From Pedobacter cryoconitis (GTDB lineage: Bacteria; Bacteroidota; Bacteroidia; Sphingobacteriales; Sphingobacteriaceae), in NCBI GenBank assembly GCA_019352875.1, contig JAAAFW010000015.1, positions 614,465 to 678,464 on the forward strand: DNA of 64,000 nucleotides, written 5' to 3'. The notes under the pieces were generated by a model. The model was not told the origin of the DNA, searched no databases, and saw only the letters and a list, made by a program, of their open reading frames with translations. The position numbers and the translations under genes were made by a program. Shown piece by piece: positions 18,023 through 26,637 of this stretch (its first letter is position 1; every line of letters begins with the position of its first letter).

Positions 18023-18469
18023 ATGGAAGAACAATCTCAGGTATTCTCCTATATCGAACCAGAGGAAAATAGCGGGTACTTGCTTTGGCAGGTTACAATG
18101 CAATGGCAGTTAAGCATGAACAGAGCACTCGGGAAAATGGATCTCACGCTAACTCAATTCTCTTTAATGGCAGGTCTCTACTGGTTGAGTAAAAAACAAA
18201 CAGTTACCCAGCAGCAATTAGCAGACTACGCTAATACCGATAAAATGATGACTTCTAAAGTTCTGATGGTTTTAGAAAAAAAGGAGATAGTAGAAAGAAT
18301 AAAGGATCCCGGCGACAGTCGTGCAAAACAATTAATAATTACCGACAAAGGCACACAAATACTAAGAGAGGCTTACCATATCGTTCAACAAGTGGATGAA
18401 TTGTTTTTTAAGACGGTAATAAAAGATAAAGTAATATTTGACGATTTACTTAAAAGACTAATTAAGTAA
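18023..18469 (+). CDS. MarR-family transcriptional regulator
   Basis: A 148-residue winged-helix regulator. The order is a helical N-terminus (YLLWQVTMQWQLSMN), the helix-turn-helix (TVTQQQLADYANTDKMMTSKVLMVLEKK) and the wing with the Asp-x-Arg pattern KDPGDSRAKQLIITDKG, then a C-terminal dimerisation helix. MarR proteins usually repress neighbouring detoxification genes and respond to phenolics or oxidants; the VOC gene upstream and the ABM-SDR operon downstream are both candidate targets. Confidence 0.9.
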   Translation: MEEQSQVFSYIEPEENSGYLLWQVTMQWQLSMNRALGKMDLTLTQFSLMAGLYWLSKKQTVTQQQLADYANTDKMMTSKVLMVLEKKEIVERIKDPGDSRAKQLIITDKGTQILREAYHIVQQVDELFFKTVIKDKVIFDDLLKRLIK

Positions 18470-18796
18470 AACATTACACTCTTATTTGCAGTTCATTTAA
18501 TAACAAATGAGCTGCATCTTATCATTTAAATATTATACAAATTACTACCTTAATCCGTACTACCCGGATAGTCAGCAATGCTTCATTTATCGCTCATGAA
18601 CATTGCCATAAAGCATCTTGTTGGACTGATTTCAGCAACAATGCCCTCAATAATATTTTAGAGCAGCTATTACGCTTTCATTTACCTCCATTCTTCAATG
18701 AAGGTTTGAATCAGACAATCTTTGGTTTGCATTGAACAATTTTCCGATCTAATGCCCTGATAACTTTGTATCATAATAATTAAGAAGAATAATATT
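18470..18796. other. 327-bp intergenic region
   Basis: It begins with a possible weak terminator: GCAGTTCATTT (18488-18498) and AAATGAGCTGC (18505-18515), an 11-bp stem with one G-T pair but no T run. A stretch from 18511 to about 18735 has no stop in one plus-strand frame. It lacks a start and shows no recognisable protein, so it is not called as a gene. A TAACTTTG box at 18761-18768 is a plausible -7 promoter element for the ABM-SDR operon. Confidence 0.45.
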
Positions 18797-19087
18797 ATGA
18801 TTACAGTCATCACAGAATTTCATCCAAAGGACGAGCATTCAGCAATTGAGTTGGAAGATATCTTCCAGAAACTAACAGAGGAGACTCCTAAAGAGGCCGG
18901 CTATATCTCCTACGAAGTGCTGAGTACACAAAATATTCCTATCACCTATTACATTATTGAAAAATGGGCATCTGACAGGGATTTGAAAAATCATGCTGAT
19001 TTAGTGGCAGAGAAAGGATATGCGGCATCAGCAGCCGGCCTGTTAAAAAATGAATTGAATAACATTATTCTTCGGACTTTAAATTAA
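18797..19087 (+). CDS. Antibiotic-biosynthesis-monooxygenase (ABM) fold protein
   Basis: A 96-residue ferredoxin-like fold protein of the ABM/quinol monooxygenase type (YgiN-like). Visible marks are the start ITVITEFHPKDEH, then PKEAGYISYEVLS and PITYYIIEKWASDRDLKNHAD, the segment carrying the conserved Trp and His region. It is the first gene of a tight plus-strand operon, with six bases between its stop and the first SDR gene. Members oxidise quinols or small aromatics without cofactors, or act as accessory proteins. Confidence 0.82.
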   Translation: MITVITEFHPKDEHSAIELEDIFQKLTEETPKEAGYISYEVLSTQNIPITYYIIEKWASDRDLKNHADLVAEKGYAASAAGLLKNELNNIILRTLN

Positions 19088-19093
19088 GAAAAA

Positions 19094-19921
19094 ATGAAAA
19101 CAGTATTAATTACAGGCACATCTTCAGGAATAGGAAGAGCCGCAGTATTAAAATTCAACAACGAAGGCTGGAATGTGATCGCTACGATGCGTGAGCCATC
19201 CAAAGAAAAGGAATTAACCCAATTGGATAATACTCTTGTTGTTGCTTTGGATGTCCAGAAACCTGAGACTATCACTCAGGCTATTGACGCCGGGATAAGT
19301 AAATTCGGACAGATTGACGCAGTGGTGAACAATGCCGGAGCTGCAATATTTGGCGTGTTTGAGATGGCTACAGAAGATCAGGTGAATAAAATATTTGACA
19401 CCAACGTATTTGGACCAATGCGTGTTTTAAGGGCTATTCTTCCTCATTTCAGGGCGCAACGTTCAGGAACCATAATCAACATCACTTCGCAAGGCGGAAG
19501 AATTACTTTTCCAACTTGTAGTATTTATCACGCAACAAAATTTTCTCTAGAAGGATTAACCGAAGCTATGGCCTATGAATTAATCCCCTTTGGAATACGG
19601 ACAAAAATTGTAGAGCCGGGCTCAACAGCTACAAAATTTGTTGGTGGAGCAGAAATGACGGCAGGAGAGGTTCCTGAATACGAGGAGTTTATTAAAATAG
19701 GCTTAGGGAACTGGGCTAAATATGATACCATGACTTCTCAGCCCGAAGACATATCAGAAACTATTTTTATAGCAGCAACTGACGATAACGATCAATTAAG
19801 ATACAAAGCTGGTAGAGATACGGAATTGTATATAGGGAAAATGCAAAATGGTGATGATCAGGCTTATGTAAACTATATGCGTGAAAGGTTTATTCCAGAA
19901 TATTTAGATAAAAAACAATAG
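19094..19921 (+). CDS. Short-chain dehydrogenase/reductase (classical SDR)
   Basis: A 275-residue NAD(P)-dependent oxidoreductase. The nucleotide-binding TGTSSGIGRA starts at residue 7, NNAG is in DAVVNNAGAAIFG, and the catalytic Ser and YxxxK are in ITSQGGRITF and SIYHATKFSLEG. The conserved PG motif follows as VEPGSTATKF. The C-terminal extension contains AGRDTELYI, seen in SDRs of this subgroup. It is the second gene of the ABM-SDR-SDR operon and is followed two bases later by another SDR. The substrate is unknown. Confidence 0.9.
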   Translation: MKTVLITGTSSGIGRAAVLKFNNEGWNVIATMREPSKEKELTQLDNTLVVALDVQKPETITQAIDAGISKFGQIDAVVNNAGAAIFGVFEMATEDQVNKIFDTNVFGPMRVLRAILPHFRAQRSGTIINITSQGGRITFPTCSIYHATKFSLEGLTEAMAYELIPFGIRTKIVEPGSTATKFVGGAEMTAGEVPEYEEFIKIGLGNWAKYDTMTSQPEDISETIFIAATDDNDQLRYKAGRDTELYIGKMQNGDDQAYVNYMRERFIPEYLDKKQ

Positions 19922-19923
19922 TC

Positions 19924-20676
19924 ATGAATTTCAAAGAAAGCACAGTACTTATCACCGGCGCAGGCACAGGAATGGGGCTTGCGGCCGCAAAATGGTTTTC
20001 AGAACAAGGGAGCCGCGTAGTGATGGTCGCGCGTAACGAACAAAGACTAAAGAATGAAGCCGCTCAATTAAAAAATGCTTCTTATATCATTTGTGATCTT
20101 TCCCTGCCAGAGCAGTTACATTCTTTGGTAGAAAATATCAAGCTAAACTATCAGGATATCAATGTTGTCTTTCTCAACGCTGGCGTTGCTACAAATTATA
20201 CATTGCTTGATAATAACCAAGCATATGAGACCAGTATTAAGGAAATGTCGACAAACTTTCATCCGGTTGTATATCTGACCCACCAGTTAGCGCCGCTACT
20301 TGAGCTTAAAAAAGATGCAGCATTTATCATAACAACCTCAGGAGTGGCATTTGCACCAGACCTCTCTCATCCAACCTATAGTGCTACAAAGGCAGCATTA
20401 CACAATTATATTTTAGGATTGAGGTTAGTATTGCAAAGGAAAGAGTCTCCAATCAAAATTTATGAGCTGATGGCGCCATTGGTTGATACTCCTTTTTCGC
20501 AGGCTGTTCAATCGGATCTCAAGGTGTCACCCGATTCAGTCATTGAGCGTTTGATCACGGGGATAGAAAGTCAGGAATATGAGATTCGTCCCGGACTTTC
20601 TGAGGATATTTACCAGACTTACCTTCGCTCGCCCTTAGAGGCCTTATTAATGGTCAATCAGGCAACCGGAGCTTAA
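19924..20676 (+). CDS. Short-chain dehydrogenase/reductase (DltE-like)
   Basis: A 250-residue SDR. The Rossmann motif TGAGTGMGLA is at residues 11-20, FLNAGVA replaces the usual NNAG, and the catalytic region reads ITTSGVAFAP ... YSATKAALHN. It resembles the DltE/YciK type more than the preceding SDR, so the pair is not a simple tandem duplication. The ATG follows the previous stop by two bases, showing tight operon organisation. The Tyr and Lys are intact, so it should be active; the substrate is unknown. Confidence 0.88.
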   Translation: MNFKESTVLITGAGTGMGLAAAKWFSEQGSRVVMVARNEQRLKNEAAQLKNASYIICDLSLPEQLHSLVENIKLNYQDINVVFLNAGVATNYTLLDNNQAYETSIKEMSTNFHPVVYLTHQLAPLLELKKDAAFIITTSGVAFAPDLSHPTYSATKAALHNYILGLRLVLQRKESPIKIYELMAPLVDTPFSQAVQSDLKVSPDSVIERLITGIESQEYEIRPGLSEDIYQTYLRSPLEALLMVNQATGA

Positions 20677-20754
20677 TTATTTGTAAATTTATAGGGCGAT
20701 ATAAGCTGCTTAAAATTCAGAGCGGCTTTTATCTTCCAAAACATCGGTGTTATT

Positions 20755-21666
20755 ATGAAAGAGGATAAAACCAATAGATTGATTCATAAAAGTGAACAAT
20801 TGGAAGACTTTGAGACCTTAAGACTGCAGTCTGATCCAGACTCAAAGCAGCACAAGCCTTTCCGCTTTTTTAATTCTGCCGATTGCTTGTCTGGAAATCC
20901 AATTCTTTACAGAAGAAGGGACTTCTTCAAAGTTAGTTTATTGAAGGGTGAATATATCGTTCATTATGGTGATGAAAGCATAAAAGCCTTTGGTTGTTCA
21001 CTTTCCTTTTTTAGCCCTTGGGTTCCTTATACCATAACGCAATTAAAGGAAGAAGAAAATGCTGGGTATATGATATTTACTGAGTTATACTATAATACTT
21101 ATTTCAATCAAACTATTAGACAATCCCCCTTATTCGATAACGAATCCAAGCCGATCTTTCTGCTAGATGAACATCAGGAAAAAGAAGTAAAAGCTATCTT
21201 CTCAAAAATCGAACGACAGGAACAATCTGACTACCCGTTCAAAGATGACCTGATTAGAAATCACCTCAACGAATTGATACATTATGCAAACATGCTACAG
21301 CCAGCTACAGAAAGGCATCATGCGCTCTCTTCAAAAGAGCGGCTGCACAGCATATTTCATGAGCTGTTAGACCGGCAGTTTCCTGTTGACATTCGCCGAC
21401 ACAAGCCTCTTCGTACAGCGAGTGATTTTGCAGAAACTCTTAACGTTCATGTAAATTATCTAAACCGTGTTTTAAAAGAGATGACCGGTAAGTCTACAAG
21501 CGAAATTTTGTATGAACGACTCCTGAGAGAATCCATTATTCTGCTGAAACACACTAACTGGAGCATATCAGAAATTGCTTACAGCCTTGGATTTAAAGAC
21601 TTATCACACTTTAACCACTTTTTCCGAAGACAAGCTAATGTTACGCCGAGTTATTTCAGAAATTGA
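20755..21666 (+). CDS. AraC-family transcriptional regulator
   Basis: A 303-residue regulator with an N-terminal cupin-like sensing domain (about 30-180; YRRRDFFKVSLLKGEY, then FFSPWVPYTI) and a C-terminal pair of helix-turn-helix motifs (about 205-303). The second HTH ends SISEIAYSLGFKDLSHFNHFFRRQANVTPSYF, the classic AraC signature. It lies 78 bp after the SDR operon on the same strand and is the obvious candidate to activate it, either from its own promoter or by read-through. Confidence 0.92.
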   Translation: MKEDKTNRLIHKSEQLEDFETLRLQSDPDSKQHKPFRFFNSADCLSGNPILYRRRDFFKVSLLKGEYIVHYGDESIKAFGCSLSFFSPWVPYTITQLKEEENAGYMIFTELYYNTYFNQTIRQSPLFDNESKPIFLLDEHQEKEVKAIFSKIERQEQSDYPFKDDLIRNHLNELIHYANMLQPATERHHALSSKERLHSIFHELLDRQFPVDIRRHKPLRTASDFAETLNVHVNYLNRVLKEMTGKSTSEILYERLLRESIILLKHTNWSISEIAYSLGFKDLSHFNHFFRRQANVTPSYFRN

Positions 21667-21725
21667 TTTTAATAGTTATTCTGATGTTTGATTGCCGTTA
21701 TTCAGTTTTTTTAACGCTTGAACAA

Positions 21726-22085
21726 TTACTTAACAACCGGGTCCCAGGTTCCTCTTGTTGCGGGGTCTTCCATTTGAATGCCCCAGTCGTACATGGCTTT
21801 CAAAACAGGGATCAGTGTTTTACCTGACTCACTCAGTTCATATTCAACGCGTGGCGGTTTTTCCATATAGCTGTAACGCAGGATCAGACCATCTTCTTCC
21901 AACTCTTTCAATTGTTGACTAAGTATCTTTCGGGAAATATCCGGCATTTGTACCGCCAATTTTCCAAAACGCACTTTGCCTCCATTTAATAAGCGGATCA
22001 GGATGATCGGCTTCCATTTCCCCCCGATATAACCTACCGTGCGTACTACAGCACAGTTCTCCGGATTTTGCAGCATTTTTCTCAT
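21726..22085 (-). CDS. HxlR-family transcriptional regulator
   Basis: A 119-residue winged-helix regulator. It has the family order: Cys11 near the N-terminus (NPENCAVVRT), GGKWKPIILIRLL, KVRFGKLAVQMPDISRKILSQQLKELEEDGLI, and the C-terminal dimerisation helix with VLKAMYDWGIQ. A single N-terminal Cys of this kind serves as a thiol sensor for quinones and electrophiles in studied HxlR proteins such as YodB. It is divergent from an SDR gene, its probable target. The repeats in the 130-bp spacer are the likely binding sites. Confidence 0.92.
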   Translation of the reverse strand: MRKMLQNPENCAVVRTVGYIGGKWKPIILIRLLNGGKVRFGKLAVQMPDISRKILSQQLKELEEDGLILRYSYMEKPPRVEYELSESGKTLIPVLKAMYDWGIQMEDPATRGTWDPVVK

Positions 22086-22215
22086 TAGTTACTTATAGGT
22101 TACCAGTTAATTGCCTTTAGTTACTACCAGGTAACTGCTAATATCAGACAGCATAGTAATTGCCTGTATTTGCTTTAGTTACTTTGCGAAACAAAAGTAA
22201 ATTAATTTTTATAAA
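22086..22215. promoter_or_regulatory. HxlR/SDR divergent control region with repeated TTAGTTACT sites
   Basis: The spacer carries three direct copies of TTAGTTACT (near 22085, 22117 and 22176). The middle copy forms an imperfect palindrome with a downstream GGTAACTGCTAA (arms TTAGTTACTACC and GGTAACTGCTAA, 8 of 12 paired). Two copies of AATTGCCT precede two of the sites. The last site overlaps a TTACTTTG stretch that is near a -7 box of the SDR promoter. This fits autoregulation and control of the SDR gene by HxlR. Confidence 0.55.
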
Positions 22216-23013
22216 ATGAGTAATCAACAAAATCAGGACAGAGATCTGGAAGGAAAAATAGCATTAGTAACAGGCGGTACAAAAGGTATTGGAAAGGCTA
22301 TCGCAAACAGGTTGGCAAGGGCAGGAGCTAAAGTGATCGTAACAGCGCGAAACAGTCCGGTCGAAGCAGATTCGGATCATCATTTCATCGCGGCAGACCT
22401 GTCCTTACCGGCAGATGTGACCAAAGTAGCAGAAGAGATTAATGAATTATTTGGTGGGGTAGATATCTTGGTGAATAATATGGGAGCTAATACTTATCCT
22501 GGCGGAGGGTTCGGTACCCTGACAGATGAACACTGGGATCGGGCATTGCAAGTAAACCTGCTGTCATCAGTACGTTTGGACCGGGCATTGTTGCCTAAAA
22601 TGCTCCAACAAAAAAGCGGTGTTATTATCCATATATCTTCAACCAGCGGACAGTTTCCGATATGGGAGTCCACTATGGCTTACAGCTCCGCTAAAGCAGC
22701 ATTAAATGCGTATAGTAAAGCCTTAGCAGATGAAACAGGTCCTCAAGGCGTGAGGGTGCTAACGGTATCTCCAGGGTTGACCAAAACTGAGGCGATGGAG
22801 GTATTTTTAAAAGATTTAGCTGAAAAATCTGGTATTACGGTCGATAAAATGACACAAATGCTTTTTGAAAGACTTGGCGGGGTACCCTTAGGAAGAATGG
22901 CTGAGCCGGAAGAGACTGCAGAATTGGTTAATTTCCTGGTCTCGCCAAAAGCCTCTTACATTACAGGCGCAAATTATTTTATTGATGGCGGTAACTTCCC
23001 CATAGTGAAATAA
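22216..23013 (+). CDS. Short-chain dehydrogenase/reductase (FabG-like)
   Basis: A 265-residue classical SDR: TGGTKGIGKA for NADP binding (about residues 19-28), NNMGANTYPG, catalytic Ser in HISSTSGQFP, and YSSAKAALNAYSKAL with Tyr and Lys. The C-terminus ITGANYFIDGG is typical of FabG-like enzymes. Because its promoter region is shared with a thiol-sensor-type HxlR regulator, it is probably induced by electrophiles or quinones. A hairpin terminator follows. Confidence 0.9.
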   Translation: MSNQQNQDRDLEGKIALVTGGTKGIGKAIANRLARAGAKVIVTARNSPVEADSDHHFIAADLSLPADVTKVAEEINELFGGVDILVNNMGANTYPGGGFGTLTDEHWDRALQVNLLSSVRLDRALLPKMLQQKSGVIIHISSTSGQFPIWESTMAYSSAKAALNAYSKALADETGPQGVRVLTVSPGLTKTEAMEVFLKDLAEKSGITVDKMTQMLFERLGGVPLGRMAEPEETAELVNFLVSPKASYITGANYFIDGGNFPIVK

Positions 23014-23040
23014 TGATCGGAATAACAATTGGCATCAAAT

Positions 23041-23071
23041 AAGAAGAACTGCAGCGGGTGCAGTTCTTCTT
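23041..23071. terminator. Intrinsic terminator between SDR and alpha/beta hydrolase genes
   Basis: Perfect 13-bp stem AAGAAGAACTGCA / TGCAGTTCTTCTT with a 5-base GC-rich loop, between convergent genes. The U tract is short, so efficiency is uncertain. Confidence 0.75.
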
Positions 23072-23083
23072 ATTTGAATTGAA

Positions 23084-23953
23084 CTATTGGGGTAGGGATG
23101 CCAGAAAATTAACTATTTCCAAACCTATCTCTTCAACATGGGTTTCCAGGGCAAAGTGACCGGTGTTATAGAATTTCAACCTTGCCTCCGGCAGATCTCT
23201 TTTATATGCTTCAGCACCGGCGGGTAGAAAAAAAGGATCTTTATTTCCCCAAACCAGCAATACTTTAGGTTGGTGAGTTTTAAAGTACCGGTGAAATTCT
23301 GGGTACAGCGCGACATTTGTTCTATAATCCTTTACCAGATCAAGCTGGATGTCAATATTACCAGGTCTGTCTAGAAAATGCTGGTCCATTGTATAGGTTT
23401 CCGGTGCGATCAGTGAGAGGTCCGAAACACCTTCGTGGTACTGGAACCAGGTCGCTTTTTGAGAAACAAAATCCCGTAACGATTCGCGGTTTGTCTGAGA
23501 TGGGTCCTTCCAGTATTTTTGTATAGGGTCCCATTCCTTGCTTAACCCATCTTCATATGCATTACCATTCTGTGAAATAATACCTGTGATCTTTTCCGGA
23601 TTGGCGACAGCAAGTCGAAAACCGACCGGAGCCCCGTAGTCGAACACATATATTGCAAAGCGTTTCATGCCCAGTTGATCAATAAACCCCTGAATGGTGG
23701 CGGCTAGATTATCGAACGTATAGCTGAACGATTGGTGATCAGGTGCATCTGAAAAACCAAAACCGGGAAGATCCGGGGCAACGACATGATATTGTTTGCT
23801 CAGGATCGGAATCAGGTTTCTGAACATATGTGAAGATGTAGGATAACCATGCAGTAGAAGAATGGTCTTTGCCTCCGGATCACCGGCTTCCCTGTAAAAT
23901 AAATTCAAACCGTCAATCTTAACATTGCGGTATTTGACTGATGTGTTTTCCAT
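23084..23953 (-). CDS. Alpha/beta hydrolase of the epoxide hydrolase/haloalkane dehalogenase type
   Basis: A 289-residue hydrolase. LLHGYPTSSHMF gives the oxyanion hole. The nucleophile elbow is VFDYGAPVGF, with Asp105 instead of Ser, which is the mark of haloalkane dehalogenases and soluble epoxide hydrolases. The acid is likely in WGNKDPFF and the base His in NTGHFALE near the C-terminus. The ATG at 23953 was preferred over a 22-codon longer frame starting from TTG. It is divergent from a LysR gene, a classic arrangement for a LysR-controlled catabolic or detoxifying enzyme. Confidence 0.88.
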   Translation of the reverse strand: MENTSVKYRNVKIDGLNLFYREAGDPEAKTILLLHGYPTSSHMFRNLIPILSKQYHVVAPDLPGFGFSDAPDHQSFSYTFDNLAATIQGFIDQLGMKRFAIYVFDYGAPVGFRLAVANPEKITGIISQNGNAYEDGLSKEWDPIQKYWKDPSQTNRESLRDFVSQKATWFQYHEGVSDLSLIAPETYTMDQHFLDRPGNIDIQLDLVKDYRTNVALYPEFHRYFKTHQPKVLLVWGNKDPFFLPAGAEAYKRDLPEARLKFYNTGHFALETHVEEIGLEIVNFLASLPQ

Positions 23954-23976
23954 AATCTTTTTTTTATCTGTGACTG

Positions 23977-23992
23977 ACTGCGCTAGCGCAGT
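23977..23992. promoter_or_regulatory. 16-bp perfect palindrome in the LysR/hydrolase spacer
   Basis: ACTGCGCTAGCGCAGT is fully self-complementary and GC-rich in an otherwise AT-rich spacer between the divergent hydrolase and LysR genes. It lies about 24 bp upstream of the hydrolase ATG. It may be the regulator's binding site; a hairpin in the hydrolase leader is also possible. Confidence 0.45.
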
Positions 23993-24089
23993 ATTAAAAT
24001 AAATCCTTTTGTTATCCAAAATTAACTCAGATATTTGATTATGTAAAACGATTAATAATGATCTTTTATATCACTTATTATGATTGATA

Positions 24090-24947
24090 ATGAATACCAA
24101 CGATCTTAAAATATTTGAAGCAGTCGCAATCCACGGGAGTTTCACTAAAGCGGCGGCGGCAATGTTTACAGTTCAGTCCAATGTTACCGCCAGAGTTAAA
24201 AGCCTTGAGGAAGAATTTGGTGCTGCATTGTTTGCGCGTACCTCGCGGAAAGTTCAGTTAACGGCAGAAGGCCAGATCCTCATGCAGTATTGCAAGAAAA
24301 TCGGCCACCTGGTTGCAGAAGCAAAAAGCAATATTCAAAGCAGTGACAGGGTCATAGGCAACCTGAAAGTTGGCTGTATAGAAACTACAATGGCGTTGAA
24401 AGTACCCGAAGTGCTTAATTACTTCGAAGAAAAATATCCTGAGGTTGAACTCGAATTCAGATCTGCCATGCGTAGCATCTTAGTCAATGAGGTGTTGGAA
24501 CATGAGCTGGATGCCGCATTTGTGTCTGGTCCTATAAATGACAACGGGCTTAATCAAATAGGAGTGCGAGAGGAACAATTGGTAATATTAGCAGCTTCCA
24601 ACGGACCTCGTCTAACTGAACTGCTTACCAAACAGCCTATAAGGATTGTCGTATTCGGTGAAGGCTGTATTTTCCGGGCAAGACTCGAATCCTGGTTGAG
24701 CTCGAAAGGCATTATTCACTATAAAAGCACTGTGCTGAATTCAATTGAAGGCATTATCAATTTTGTAGAAGCGGGTCTCGGTATCAGCCTGTTGCCTGAG
24801 GAGGTCATCACGAGTTATTATGCAGGCAGGAAGATTAAAACTTATACCTTAAATAAGGAGCTGGGAACTATGAACACAGTACTGGTCACCAGAAAAGATG
24901 AATCGCCATCAAGGGCGTTGAAAGCATTTATGGGAATGTATAGTTAG
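24090..24947 (+). CDS. LysR-family transcriptional regulator
   Basis: A 285-residue LysR protein. The N-terminal HTH reads DLKIFEAVAIHGSFTKAAAAMFTVQSNVTARVKSLEEE, followed by the linker helix and a two-lobed periplasmic-binding-like effector domain (about 90-285; start GNLKVGCIETT). The ATG at 24090 was chosen over a TTG two codons earlier. It is divergent from the Asp-nucleophile hydrolase gene, which it probably controls. The sequence is closer to CynR/YwqM-type regulators than to CysB, but the effector is unknown. Confidence 0.92.
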   Translation: MNTNDLKIFEAVAIHGSFTKAAAAMFTVQSNVTARVKSLEEEFGAALFARTSRKVQLTAEGQILMQYCKKIGHLVAEAKSNIQSSDRVIGNLKVGCIETTMALKVPEVLNYFEEKYPEVELEFRSAMRSILVNEVLEHELDAAFVSGPINDNGLNQIGVREEQLVILAASNGPRLTELLTKQPIRIVVFGEGCIFRARLESWLSSKGIIHYKSTVLNSIEGIINFVEAGLGISLLPEEVITSYYAGRKIKTYTLNKELGTMNTVLVTRKDESPSRALKAFMGMYS

Positions 24948-25053
24948 GGGCTAGGAGGGAGTTGCTCGCAACCGTCATAGTATTCAGGATCGCAGACTAT
25001 CTTTATAGACAGAAAATCAGCGAGTAAACTGATCGGAGGTTTCGGTGAAATTA

Positions 25054-25725
25054 TTAATCAATTTTTGTAATCTTTAAATCTGTAAAAAAGCCTTCCGTTC
25101 CAATATCAACCCATAATCCAATACCTCCAGATTTAGCAATCACATCTTTTGGAGTATTTACAAATAGAGATGGTTGCTTGTTTTTGTCCAAAAACAATTT
25201 GGCTATATTTTCTTTCACCTCTATTCTTATCGTTATCCATTTATTGAGTTGCATGTCTGCGTAGGCCTCAAATGCTTCAGCTGACTCCTTTCTTAATTTA
25301 TCGAACTTCCAGTCTGGATACGCATAATATTGAATAGAGTGGTTGCGTCTTACCTGGTCTTCCGATCTTCCATTGGTAGGTCTGATGTAGATACTCTCGT
25401 AAGTAGCATTATCTTGGGTTATCCGATAGGCAATTCCGATAAAGCCCCTGGCAAACTCGGGTGCATTGCTTAACAATTTGCTTAATACTTTTACCTCTAT
25501 TGTTCCATTCTTAAAATCAGTGCCCTCTAGTTTGGCAAAAGTCGGCTCATCTACTTTTTTAACAGTCGTGTCCTTTATAATTCTAACCGCAGCTTTTCCT
25601 GCAATTTTAACCTTTGTTAAGGAAACCTTATTGGCTAAAAGCTCATATTTGCCCAGCTTTACAGACTGGGCAAATATTGTTGTATTTAAGGATAGCAGGA
25701 ACGAGAATAAAATGAGCTTGTTCAT
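25054..25725 (-). CDS. Secreted protein of unknown function, concanavalin-like fold likely
   Basis: A 223-residue exported protein with a signal peptide (residues 1-19, ending FAQ). The body is beta-rich with segments seen in DUF1080/LamG-type jelly rolls: FKNGTIEVKVLSK, GFIGIAYRI, WITIRIEVKENIAKLFLD and SGGIGLWVDIGTEGFFTDLKI. This is the layout of 3-keto-glycoside hydrolase and carbohydrate-binding sandwiches, but no catalytic motif is evident. It is a single gene with gaps on both sides. Confidence 0.6.
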   Translation of the reverse strand: MNKLILFSFLLSLNTTIFAQSVKLGKYELLANKVSLTKVKIAGKAAVRIIKDTTVKKVDEPTFAKLEGTDFKNGTIEVKVLSKLLSNAPEFARGFIGIAYRITQDNATYESIYIRPTNGRSEDQVRRNHSIQYYAYPDWKFDKLRKESAEAFEAYADMQLNKWITIRIEVKENIAKLFLDKNKQPSLFVNTPKDVIAKSGGIGLWVDIGTEGFFTDLKITKID

Positions 25726-25883
25726 ATACTTTGTTGATATTAGAATGATTTTTCTTGAGTAGGCTTAATACCAGCAGTCCTGCGATACACTAATGTTTGG
25801 CCTGTCTGATTTGTCTGATGCTCAAAAAAATTTGCTAAAGCAATCCTTCTGGTTGTATAGAAACTTTAAACTTAGATGATCGA

Positions 25884-26534
25884 TTAAATTTTCTCTCTTG
25901 CTTCTTTGACATTTACAGTCTTGCCAATGGCACCAAACTCGTGAAGGTCTCCAAAAACCTCAATTCTAATAGCTTGATCTAAACCACCGACTTTTACTGC
26001 TTCAAAACCACTCTCTACAATTAACCGCTCAATAATATTATCGATAGAATTATTATCTGCTGCATAAAATAACACAGCTTTTTCGGGAGTTTGGGCAGAG
26101 GCATTTTCCAAAGAAGCAGCACTAAGGGTACCAAATGCTTTTACCAGTATAGCGTCTTGTGGAAGTATAGCGGAATTCAGTTGTCCAGCAGATTCATTCT
26201 CCCCTATAATCTTCTTAAAACCGCCGTTTTCATCTGGAGCGATAGGATTAGACGGGTCTATGATAGTTTTGCCTTGAAGTTCTTTTGCATAGGTTTTGAA
26301 AAACTCCTGTATGGTATTGAACCAAATAGACAAGATAATTATATCTGCTGCTTTGATGGCTTCGACGGTTTCTACAGCTGTAGCAAGTTTTCCTAATTGC
26401 AGCGCTAAAGCTTGGGCATCTTCTAATTTTCTGCTGGCAATAATTATGGGTTGGTTGCCATTCACTAAGTTTTTGGCTACAACTTTACCAATATTTCCTA
26501 AGCCAATGATGGCTACTTTCAATGATGTTTTCAT
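25884..26534 (-). CDS. F420-dependent-NADP-oxidoreductase-like Rossmann protein
   Basis: A 216-residue NAD(P)-binding protein. The N-terminal Rossmann motif is AIIGLGNIGKVVAKNL and the second strand IIIASRKLEDAQ suggests NADPH preference. The middle (ADIIILSIWFNTIQEF ... KTIIDPSNPI) and AFGTLSAASL match the NpdG/F420-type NADP oxidoreductase family (COG2085-like), which in bacteria without F420 are putative reductases of unknown substrate. A Crp/Fnr gene lies upstream on the same strand, about 100 bp away. Confidence 0.82.
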   Translation of the reverse strand: MKTSLKVAIIGLGNIGKVVAKNLVNGNQPIIIASRKLEDAQALALQLGKLATAVETVEAIKAADIIILSIWFNTIQEFFKTYAKELQGKTIIDPSNPIAPDENGGFKKIIGENESAGQLNSAILPQDAILVKAFGTLSAASLENASAQTPEKAVLFYAADNNSIDNIIERLIVESGFEAVKVGGLDQAIRIEVFGDLHEFGAIGKTVNVKEAREKI

Positions 26535-26637
26535 GTTATTTTTATTTATCGTTGATGATTAAATTGAATAACACAAAGTTGCGGCTTCGTTCAGGTTTGC
26601 ACCAATGAAATAGATCAAGAAATGATATTGATCTAGA

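Noticed and set aside
18508..18740. Open stretch without stops on the plus strand between the MarR and ABM genes
   Set aside because: No start codon, no recognisable protein, and AT-rich sequence makes such a stretch likely by chance; described only as part of the intergenic region.
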